A stretch of 9,258 nt of DNA, taken from the NCBI GenBank assembly GCA_009917805.1, contig RGES01000045.1, forward strand, positions 1 to 9,258. Direction: 5' to 3'. The notes under the pieces are model-generated. The model was not told where the DNA came from and ran no database searches. It saw only the letters and a program-made list of their open reading frames with translations. Made by a program: the position numbers and the translations under genes. The stretch comes from Verrucomicrobiota bacterium (GTDB taxonomy: Bacteria; Verrucomicrobiota; Verrucomicrobiia; Opitutales; UBA953). Shown one piece after another: positions 1 to 8,100 of the stretch (its first letter is position 1; each line of letters begins with the position of its first letter).

Positions 1-1578
1 TCCGCCGGCCCGACCAACGCCACCGCGGCCCTGCTGCTCGGTTCCTTCGCCACGCTCGGCGCCACCAACCCGGAACTGCGCGCCTCGGCCCTGCCGACGC
101 TGGTGCTGATGACGGGCCTCTTTCTGCTGCTGGCCTCCTGGCTGCGCCTGAGCGGCTTCGCCGACTTCGTCCCGCGCACGGTGATCTCGGCCTACATCGC
201 CGCCGCCGCCTTGCGCGTCATCGCCCTGCAGCTGCCCGTCGCCCTGGGGATGCCGGGCGATCACGCCGGCGAGACGCTGCCTGAAGTGCTGTGGCACGCC
301 GTCCGCATGGGCCGCACGCTCATCAACCCGGAGCTGGGCCTCACGGTCATCACCGGCATCGCCTATTTCATCCTCCGGCCGAAATACGGCGCCGGCAAAG
401 CGATCCTCGGCGCGGTCGCCGTCGCGACCTTCGGCGCCATCCTCGCCCAGAACGTCGCCCTCACCCAAGGCGGCCATGGCGACCTCGTCACGTACGTCGG
501 CCAGGCCGCCCAAGCCGGCTCGGCGCTCCACCTGCCCGACTTCTCCGGCCGCACGCTCTCGACGCTCTTCTCGCCGGCCCTCGCGCTCGCGGTGCTGATC
601 GTCATCGAGGGCACGGCCAACGCGCGCGCCTCGGCCCTGAAGACCGGCCGTCCTTCCGACCTGCACCAGGAGGTCTACGGACTTGGCATGGCGAACGTCG
701 CCTGCGCCTTCACCGGCGGCATGGCGGCCTCCGGCTCGATCAGCCGCTCGGCCCTCAACGTCGCCAGCGGCGCCCGCACGGCGATGGCCTCGCTGCTCTG
801 CGGCGGCTTCATCCTCGGTGCGCTCTTCCTCGCCCGCCCGGCGGTCGCCGTCGTCCCGCTCTCGACGCTGGCGATCCTCGTCATCCTCGCCGAGATCGAG
901 CTCGCGAACTTCTCGGCGATCAAGCTGATCCTGAAATCCGGCGCCCAGGACCGCACGGTCTTCCTCGCCACCTTCGCCACGGCGCTGCTCGCGCCCCTCG
1001 ACGTCGCGATCTTCCTCGGCACCACGGTCGCCGTCGCCTTCTACCTGAAGCAGACGTCCACGCCCGAGGTCGTCGAATACGACTTCTCGGACAGCGGCGA
1101 GATCCGCGAACGGCCGAAGGGCCAAGGCACGACGGGCATCTCGATCCTGCACGTCGAAGGCAGCCTCCACTTCGGCGCGACCCAGGCCTTCCACGAACAC
1201 CTGCGCCGCGCGTCGGCCGATCCGAACCTGAAGGTGCTGGTGCTGAAGTTCCGCGAAGCGCTCTACCTCGACGCCAACGGCGTGCTGCTCCTGCGCGACC
1301 TGGCCGACACCCTGAAATCCGACGGACGCCACCTGATCCTCTGCGAGGCGAAGGCCGACACGATGAAGATCATCGTCAACGCCGGCCTCGACCAATCGGT
1401 CGGCACGGAGAACGTCTTCCCGTTCGAGGAAGCCAACCCGAACCTCGCCTTGGCCAAGGCGGTCCGCCGCGCCCGCGAACTCGCCGGCGGCGGCCAGGCG
1501 GTCCTGCGCATCGTGACGGCCCCGCACCCCGACCTCCCGAAGCCGGCTTCGGCCTCGGGCGAGGATTGGCAGATTTAG
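1..1578 (+). CDS. SulP-family anion transporter with C-terminal STAS domain (5' truncated)
   Basis: The reading frame is open from base 1, so the gene begins upstream; 525 residues are visible, and roughly the first 60-80 of a usual 550-600-residue SulP protein are missing. Visible residue 1 onward reads SAGPTNATAALLLGSFA, the conserved early SulP segment near the substrate site. A run of hydrophobic helices follows to about residue 350, including the typical SulP stretch with SGSISRSALNVASGA (S244-A258). A cytoplasmic STAS domain spans about residues 378-485. SulP proteins are inner-membrane carriers for sulfate, bicarbonate or C4-dicarboxylates; the substrate cannot be told from sequence. 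The STAS loop that carries a phosphoacceptor serine in anti-sigma-factor antagonists reads DANG (D424-G427), with no hydroxyl residue. After STAS there is a short Pro/Ala-rich tail. The family call is firm; the substrate is unknown. Confidence 0.93.
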   Translation, partial: SAGPTNATAALLLGSFATLGATNPELRASALPTLVLMTGLFLLLASWLRLSGFADFVPRTVISAYIAAAALRVIALQLPVALGMPGDHAGETLPEVLWHAVRMGRTLINPELGLTVITGIAYFILRPKYGAGKAILGAVAVATFGAILAQNVALTQGGHGDLVTYVGQAAQAGSALHLPDFSGRTLSTLFSPALALAVLIVIEGTANARASALKTGRPSDLHQEVYGLGMANVACAFTGGMAASGSISRSALNVASGARTAMASLLCGGFILGALFLARPAVAVVPLSTLAILVILAEIELANFSAIKLILKSGAQDRTVFLATFATALLAPLDVAIFLGTTVAVAFYLKQTSTPEVVEYDFSDSGEIRERPKGQGTTGISILHVEGSLHFGATQAFHEHLRRASADPNLKVLVLKFREALYLDANGVLLLRDLADTLKSDGRHLILCEAKADTMKIIVNAGLDQSVGTENVFPFEEANPNLALAKAVRRARELAGGGQAVLRIVTAPHPDLPKPASASGEDWQI

Positions 1579-1606
1579 TCACCTCTCGCCGTTTTTCGGA
1601 CACCTC

Positions 1607-1639
1607 ACGCCGTCCCTTGGGGCTTTTACGGCGGTTTTT
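1607..1639 (+). terminator. Possible weak intrinsic terminator after the SulP gene
   Basis: CGCCGT (1608-1613) pairs with ACGGCG (1628-1633) around a 14-base loop, followed after one G by five T (1635-1639). It lies about 30 bases past the transporter stop, the right place for a terminator. The six-pair stem and long loop make it weak, so read-through into the aldolase gene is possible. The rest of the 145-base gap (1579-1723) shows no promoter that I can call with confidence. Confidence 0.35.
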
Positions 1640-1723
1640 GAATTCTGGCTTGAAGCCCGCACCGGGACTCGCCCTTTTGGGGTGGTCTGTTCGACCGAAA
1701 AGACACCCACTTCCCCTCTCACC

Positions 1724-2794
<1,071 letters not shown>

Positions 2795-2815
2795 GGCGAC
2801 CGTCACCTCCCGACC

Positions 2816-2844
2816 AAAGCCCCGGCATCCGCCGGGGCTTTTTT
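2816..2844 (+). terminator. Strong intrinsic terminator of the aldolase gene
   Basis: A perfect 11-bp stem, AAAGCCCCGGC (2816-2826) with GCCGGGGCTTT (2831-2841), closes on the four-base loop ATCC and runs into six T (2839-2844), three of them shared with the stem. It starts 21 bases after the fbaB stop codon. This is a textbook Rho-independent terminator. Confidence 0.9.
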
Positions 2845-2875
2845 GTTGGGTGACGACGGGACGGCGTCACCCAAC
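2845..2875. repeat. Perfect 11-bp inverted repeat directly after the fbaB terminator
   Basis: GTTGGGTGACG (2845-2855) and CGTCACCCAAC (2865-2875) are exact reverse complements separated by nine bases. The left arm starts on the base after the terminator T-run. No T-run follows the right arm, so this is not a second plus-strand terminator of the usual kind. It could be a 3'-end stabilising hairpin, a protein-binding site or part of the repeat cluster next to it. Confidence 0.75.
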
Positions 2876-2897
2876 CAGCGGTCAGCGGCACGCCTTA

Positions 2898-2953
2898 GGT
2901 AGGGCCGAGCATCCCTGCTCGGCCGCGGCCGGCCAAGGATGGCCAGCCCTACC
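2898..2953. repeat. Compound palindromic element, REP/BIME-like
   Basis: The outer arms GGTAGGGC (2898-2905) and GCCCTACC (2946-2953) are perfect reverse complements. Inside are two hairpins: GGCCGAGCA (2903-2911) with TGCTCGGCC (2916-2924), a 9-bp stem with loop TCCC; and GGCCA (2931-2935) with TGGCC (2940-2944), loop AGGA. Between them sits a 12-base palindrome, CGGCCGCGGCCG (2920-2931). This layout of paired hairpins inside short terminal inverted repeats resembles REP/BIME elements mobilised by RAYT transposases. Only one copy lies in the window, so its repetitive nature in the genome is inferred. Confidence 0.65.
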
Positions 2954-2975
2954 CAATACATCCGGACGAGCTCAC

Positions 2976-3046
2976 GGGAAACCGGAGACCGGATAATTGG
3001 CTGAGATCACTAGGTCCGCAGCCTCCTTCCCGGTTCCCGGTCTCCC
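2976..3046. repeat. Imperfect inverted repeat with GGRRACC-type units
   Basis: GGGAAACCGGAGACCGG (2976-2992) matches the reverse complement of CCGGTTCCCGGTCTCCC (3030-3046) at 14 of 17 positions, around a 37-base spacer. A 9-base core (GGAGACCGG, 2984-2992) also pairs exactly with CCGGTCTCC (3037-3045) in a shifted register. Each arm contains repeats of a short unit close to GGRRACC. No T-run specific to a terminator adjoins a tight stem. Function unknown; it may be an intergenic repeat family or an operator-like site. Confidence 0.55.
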
Positions 3047-3145
3047 TTTGTTTTAAATCCATCCGCCCACCGCTATCGGCTTTTTCGATACCTACCAGCC
3101 ACCTTCCCCCTCGCCCCGACCAGCCCATCCCCTCATCCTGCCCTC

Positions 3146-5056
3146 ATGCCCCTCCCCCAAGGCTTCCGCGAATGGCTGGCGAAGGAATCCCAGCTCTGGC
3201 ACGAACAAGGCATCCTGCAGCCCGGCCAGCGGGATCAGATCCTCGCCCGCTACCCGGAAGCGCCAGCCGGAGCCGGGCGCATGGCCTTCGTGCTTCGCAC
3301 GTTCGGGGTACTGCTGCTCGGCGCAGCCCTGCTCCTGGTCATCGGACACAACTGGGACGACCTCTCGCGCACCGGCCGCCTGCTCACGGTCGTCGCCGGC
3401 CTCGTCGGCCTGCAAGGCGTCGGCCTCTGGTATTTCCACCGCGATTCACGCCAAGGTTCGGTGCTCGGCGCGCTGGCCGGCTGCATCATGTTCGGCGCCG
3501 CGATCGCCCTGACCGGCCAGATCTACCACCTCGACGCGCATGCTCCCGACGCCCTGCTGGCCTGGTGCGTCGGCTCCTTGCCCTTCGCCATCCTGCTCGA
3601 CTCCTCCCTGCTCTACATCGGCAGCCTGATCCTCGCCTGCTGCTGGCTCGGAGCGGAGACCACGCACGCCTTCAGAGGATCTTGGGCCGGCGGCGCCCCC
3701 GACGGGCGCCCGCTTTTCTTCCTGCTCATCGCCCCCGTCGCGCTCGCCGCCTATCGCCGCTACCGACCGCTGCTCGCCGGAGCCGTCGCGTGGGCGCTGG
3801 TCGTCGCCTGGATCTGGCGCTGGGAGCTGAGCGCCCAGTACATGCTGCTGCCGCTGATCATCGCCTCGTTGCATGAAGTGGGCGATGCGCGCGCCCGCGG
3901 CTGGCGCTTCATCGGCGGCGTCGGCGCCACGATCGTGACAATCGTCATCGGCGAGATCCGCGAGCCGGTCAGGGCCCACCTATTCCAAACCGGCAACCCG
4001 GCTTGCTGGTTCATCTTGATCGGCGCCGCCGTCGCGCTCGGCCTGGCCATCCGCTCCCGCCAGGCCCTCCGCATCTGGCCCGCCGGCATCGCACTGGTCA
4101 CCTTGCTGATGTGCCTCGTCCATGGCAGCCTCGATCCCAAGAGCCGCGATGCCCTCCAAGTGCTGATGATCGCGACCGGCAACGTCGCCACGATCCTGCT
4201 GTCGGTCTGGCTCATCCGCCTCGGCCTGACCGAAGGCCGCCTGCGTCCCTATGTCTACGGCTCAATGGTCTTCCTGGTCTGGCTGATCGTCCGCTACGTC
4301 GACATCAACCATGACCTCGGGATGCTCACGATGGCGGGCTTCTTCGCCGCCTTCGGCATCATCCTCTTCGTGCTGGCCCGTGTCTGGAAGACCCAACGCG
4401 AAGAACATCAACCCGAGGCGGGCCCCGACTACCGTCCGATCTGGCTCGAAGGGATCATCATGACGGCGGCACCTTTCCGATCAGCCCTGCTCTGGACGGC
4501 GGCCGGCCTTCAGGTCGCGACGATCGGATGGATGGTCTGGAACTACCACCAGCCGGCGGCCTACGGCGAAAGGGTGACCCTGCGATGCTTCCCGATCGAC
4601 CCGCGCGACCTGCTCAAAGGCGAGTACGTGACCTTGAACTACCGCTTCACCAACCCGACCAGCGCCACCCGCTTGCTCGACGAATACGTCCGGGCCCATC
4701 CGGACTCCGTCGGCATGAAGCACTGGAGCGTCCCCGAGGACTCCACGGTCTATCTCCCGCTGAAGCGCAACGCAGCCGGACTCGGCGAACCGGGCGAACC
4801 GACCTTCACCAAGCCGACGGAAGGCCTTTTCCTCCGAGGGCTCACGCGCGGCAACCAGCTTCGCTTCGGCATCGAAGCCTTCTACGTGCAGGAAGGCGCC
4901 GGCCGCTCATGGGAAGACCTGGCGCGCAAAGGCGAACTCGGGGCGGAGGTCGGCATCCTGCCCGACGGACGCGCCGGGCTCGTCTCCCTGAAGATGCTGC
5001 CGAAAGAAGGGACATCCAACGCGGAAGCATCCAGGCCGCGGCCGGCGGGCAAATAA
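3146..5056 (+). CDS. Membrane protein: DUF2157 region fused to a C-terminal GDYXXLXY domain
   Basis: This 636-residue protein is predicted to sit in the inner membrane; its function is unknown. Residues 1-45 form the soluble N-terminus typical of DUF2157 (EWLAKESQLWHEQGILQPGQ, then Q..ILARYP). About 14 hydrophobic segments follow to residue 422, with family-like IGHNWDDLSRTGRL and ALTGQIYHLDAH motifs. After a polar stretch, a further membrane helix begins near residue 445 and leads into the GDYXXLXY domain. Its signature is GEYVTLNY (G492-Y499), preceded by PIDPRDLLK. Later family blocks are LRFGIEAFYVQEGAG and VGILPDGRAGLVSLK. These domains often occur as adjacent separate genes, so this looks like a fusion of an operon's products. 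An internal ATG with a good Shine-Dalgarno lies at the joint (4460). The ATG at 3146 begins the DUF2157 homology but has no Shine-Dalgarno. The gene converges on the cytochrome gene and shares its terminator. Confidence 0.88.
   Translation: MPLPQGFREWLAKESQLWHEQGILQPGQRDQILARYPEAPAGAGRMAFVLRTFGVLLLGAALLLVIGHNWDDLSRTGRLLTVVAGLVGLQGVGLWYFHRDSRQGSVLGALAGCIMFGAAIALTGQIYHLDAHAPDALLAWCVGSLPFAILLDSSLLYIGSLILACCWLGAETTHAFRGSWAGGAPDGRPLFFLLIAPVALAAYRRYRPLLAGAVAWALVVAWIWRWELSAQYMLLPLIIASLHEVGDARARGWRFIGGVGATIVTIVIGEIREPVRAHLFQTGNPACWFILIGAAVALGLAIRSRQALRIWPAGIALVTLLMCLVHGSLDPKSRDALQVLMIATGNVATILLSVWLIRLGLTEGRLRPYVYGSMVFLVWLIVRYVDINHDLGMLTMAGFFAAFGIILFVLARVWKTQREEHQPEAGPDYRPIWLEGIIMTAAPFRSALLWTAAGLQVATIGWMVWNYHQPAAYGERVTLRCFPIDPRDLLKGEYVTLNYRFTNPTSATRLLDEYVRAHPDSVGMKHWSVPEDSTVYLPLKRNAAGLGEPGEPTFTKPTEGLFLRGLTRGNQLRFGIEAFYVQEGAGRSWEDLARKGELGAEVGILPDGRAGLVSLKMLPKEGTSNAEASRPRPAGK
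4449..4462 (+). promoter_or_regulatory. Internal Shine-Dalgarno and in-frame ATG at the domain joint
   Basis: AAGGGA (4449-4454) stands five bases before an in-frame ATG (4460-4462, M439 of the fusion). M439 lies just before the membrane helix that opens the GDYXXLXY domain, where a separate GDYXXLXY gene would be expected to start. It may be a relic of the former gene start or allow a shorter second product. The signal is short and could be chance. Confidence 0.35.
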
Positions 5057-5073
5057 CCTTCGACGTCCACGCC

Positions 5074-5113
5074 AAACAAAAGGCCCGGTCCTCTCGCGAG
5101 GGCCGGGCCTTGT
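5074..5113. terminator. Bidirectional intrinsic terminator between convergent genes
   Basis: A stem of about 14 pairs joins 5080-5093 with 5098-5111 (one G-T pair), with loop TCGC at 5094-5097. Read on the minus strand, the stem is followed by TTTTGTTT (complement of 5081-5074), a good release tract for the cytochrome gene that stops at 5130. Read on the plus strand, the tail is only TTGTT, a weaker signal for the DUF2157 gene that stops at 5056. Its place between two converging stops supports a shared terminator. Confidence 0.85.
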
Positions 5114-5129
5114 TCGTCGGCGCCTATGC

Positions 5130-8100
5130 TTACTTCGCCGGGACGAGGTCCGCTTCGGTCAGCATGGGCTTGCCGACTTCGCCGCGCAGGGCCTTCACTT
5201 GCTCAGGCGTGACGGCCGGCGCGGAGTTGCCGAAGCTGTTGCGGACGTAGGTCAGGACGGCGGCGATCTGCTCGTCGGTCTGCTGCGCCTGCGGCGGCAT
5301 GGGCACGGGGAGCGTGTAAGCCTTGCCGGAGACGGTCAGCGGGCCGTTGAGGCCGCGCAGCTGGATGCGGATGAGGTTCTCAGCCGGGCCGTTGACCCAA
5401 TTGGACTTGGCCAGCGGAGGCGCGATGACGGTGCCTTCGGCGTTCGGACCGTGGCAGGCCATGCACAGCATGAAGCCCTGCTTGCCCAGTGCCATGACGG
5501 CCGGATCGACGTTGGCCACCGCGGCGGCGGCGACCGGCTTGATGGTCGAGATGTCCAGCGGCTTGGGCTCGGCGGCCTTGGCCTTCTTGGGAGCCTTCTC
5601 GAGGGTGGCGAGCCAGGCGACGATGTCGCGGACTTCGTTGAGGGTCAGGACGGCATCGAGCGCCGGCATGCCGGAGACGGGCGCGCTCATGGACTTGATG
5701 TCCTTGCGGGCCACGCGCCAGCGGTTGCCCGCGACGTCCACATCGACATGCTCCTTCTCCTCCTTGATCAGCGTGCCAACGAGCGCGCCACCATTGGCGA
5801 GCTCGAGGTTGACGGTACCGTAACCGGAGACGACGACGGCGTTGGAGTTCACGACGGACTCGAGGAGGTAGCGTCGGTCGCCGCGCTTGGCCACGCCGGC
5901 GAGGTTCGGACCGGCTTCGCCGCCGGCGGCATGGGAGTCGTCCGAGGCGCGGTGGCAGCGCAGACACTGTCCCGCAGGCAAGGCCTGGAAGAGCGCGAAG
6001 CCGTTCTTGGCGTCGCCGCCTTCGAGCGCCGGCATCCACCTGGCGAGCTTGTCGGCGCCGCCGGCGATGGCCTTCTGGGTCGCGGCAAGCGCTTCCTTCA
6101 CGGCAGGCTCAGAACGCTGCGCGGCGGCCTCCAGGAGCTCGATCGCGGCGGGCGAGACGCCCTTGGCCTTCTCGAGGGCCTTGAGGTTATCGATGAAGAG
6201 CGCGTCGACGCCGGCGGCCGGCAGCTTGGCCAGGGCCTTCCAGGCGCCCTGACGGCGGGCGGCCGAACCGTTGGCGGCGGCCTTGGCAAGCTCCACGAGT
6301 CCCTGCGCGGGATTCAGATGGGCCAAGGCGCCGACGGCGACCATGGCGACTTCGTCCTGCTTGTCCTTGGCGTACTTGCCGGCGACCTCGGCGAGGTCGG
6401 CCGGCTTGCGCTCGAGCCAGAGCTCGAGGGCCTTGGCGCGCGCGGACCCGCTGAGCTTGGCGTTGCCGACGAGTCCGGCGAGGAGTTCGTTGGAAAGCGA
6501 GGCGACCTCTAGCTTGTACTGCTCCACGAGTTCGAGCGAAGCGCGGAGGATCTCGGAGTCTCCCTTGAGGAGCGACGGCAGAGCGGCGCTGAGGCTGGCG
6601 CGCAGCTCCTTGGCGTCGCGCGGGGCCAGCGGAGCCCAGTGTCCGGTGGACTGGTCGACCGGATAAGGATTGGACCACTGGGCGAGGAGACGCAGGGCTT
6701 CGGCGCGGGCTTCGGCCGGCAGCTTCTCGTTGGCGGCGATGGCCACGACGCGCGCGGCGTTCGCTTCTCCGCCGAGACGGAAGGCGCTGTGCGTCAGGCG
6801 ACGCAGCATGAAGACGGTCCATTCGCGCGAGCCGAGGTCGTCGATGAGAGCCGCGACCGCGGGACGGCCGGCCTCGAAGCCGAGGTCATGGACCGCGCGG
6901 ATGGCTTCGTCGGCGACGAGGGTCGACTTGTCCTTCACGAAACGGGCCGCGGAGGCGTCGTTGCGACGGCGCAGAGCGATGACGGCCGCAAGGCGGACGG
7001 AGGCGCTGTCATCCTTGGCGACGGCATCGAAGGCTTCGGCGGTCTTGCAGAGATGGTCGATGGCGAAGGAACCGGCGTGACGCAGCACGGGATCGGCGTC
7101 GGCGTTCTCCTTGAGCATCGCGAGGACCTCGGGGAGATACTTGTCCGCGCCGAGACGGGCCGCGGCGATGGCGGCGAAGGAACGCACGCGGAGCGACGGG
7201 TCGAGGATCAGCTTGCCGAGGGGCAGTTCGTTGCCCTTGAGGGGCGACTCCTCGAGCGCGCGGACGGCCTGGGCGCGGATTTCGGCGTCGGCGTCGGCCA
7301 GCAACGGCACGAGGCGCTGGGCGGCGGCGATACGGTCGGCGACCGGGGAGACGGGCGTGTGCTTGCCGCTGAAGGCTTCGCCAGGGGCGATGGCGGCGCC
7401 GCGACGGGCGAGGATGCCGAGACCCCAGACGCCGTGCAGGCGCTCGAGGCGATGAGCCGACTTGGTCGCGGCTTCGAAGAGCGCGGCGGCGTCCGGACGA
7501 CGGGTCAGCTCGATCTGCGCGCGGAGACGGACGCGCTGGTCGCCATGGGCGAGCAGTTTGGCGAGTTCGGCGGAAGTCTGCTTGGTGAAGCCGCCTTTGA
7601 TGAGGTCGGCCACGGTCGCGACGACTTCGGGCTTCATCATCTTGTTCGCTTCGAGGGTCACGAGACGGCCGGCGTCATGCGACTCCCAGCCGGTGATGAA
7701 GTCGGAGACGACCAGACGACCCTTCCAGTCGTATTCGATGTCGGTCGCGGCCACGCCCCAGAGGAGCTGGTGCGAGGAGGTCATCTTCATGCCGGCGCCC
7801 GCGGGCTCCATCTTGAAGGACCAGATGCCGGACGCGCCCGCGGAACCGCGGTAGTCGCAGATGTGGAAATGCTGGGCCTCGGACTCGAGGAAGCCGGCGC
7901 CGGGGTGATAGGTCAGGCCGGACGGACCGGAAGAGATGTAGGCGGCCGGCGGGATGATGAAGGCCGGCTGTACGGGGTTCTGGAGTTCCCAGACCTTCTC
8001 GGTCATCCAGCGGGACAGCGGGCGCTGCTCGAGGCCGATCTCACGATGGAAGGTATGCATGGCCTGGTGTTCCATCTCCCAGCCGGAGTCGGCGCCTTCC

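Larger units (their letters stand above)
2795..3145. other. Gene-free intergenic region rich in inverted repeats
   Basis: This 351-base gap lies between fbaB and the DUF2157 gene. I see no convincing coding sequence in either direction; open frames crossing it lack any recognisable protein family. It holds four inverted repeats in order: the fbaB terminator, an 11-bp hairpin, a compound REP-like element and an imperfect 17-base inverted repeat. The last 100 bases (3047-3145) contain a short AT-rich patch (TTTGTTTTAAAT, 3047-3058) where the promoter of the next gene might lie, a small TATCG/CGATA inverted repeat (3074-3078 and 3086-3090), and a pyrimidine-rich leader just before the ATG. No -10/-35 pair is good enough to call. 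Confidence 0.7.

Noticed and set aside
1682..1684. GTG as an alternative start for fbaB
   Set aside because: It would add 14 residues with no match to FbaB; the ATG at 1724 fits the family N-terminus and length.
3048..3077. Possible promoter (TTGTTT near 3048 and GCTATC near 3072) for the DUF2157 gene
   Set aside because: The -10 match is poor, and any AT-rich patch stands out in such GC-rich DNA; not enough to call.
2795..3145. CRISPR array, tRNA or small RNA gene in the repeat-rich gap
   Set aside because: There are no regularly spaced direct repeats and no cloverleaf with tRNA-conserved bases; the structures are inverted repeats only.
5199..6512. Plus-strand open frame antisense to the cytochrome protein
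   Set aside because: The opposite strand carries intact heme motifs and helical repeats in one continuous frame; this one is a shadow of composition.
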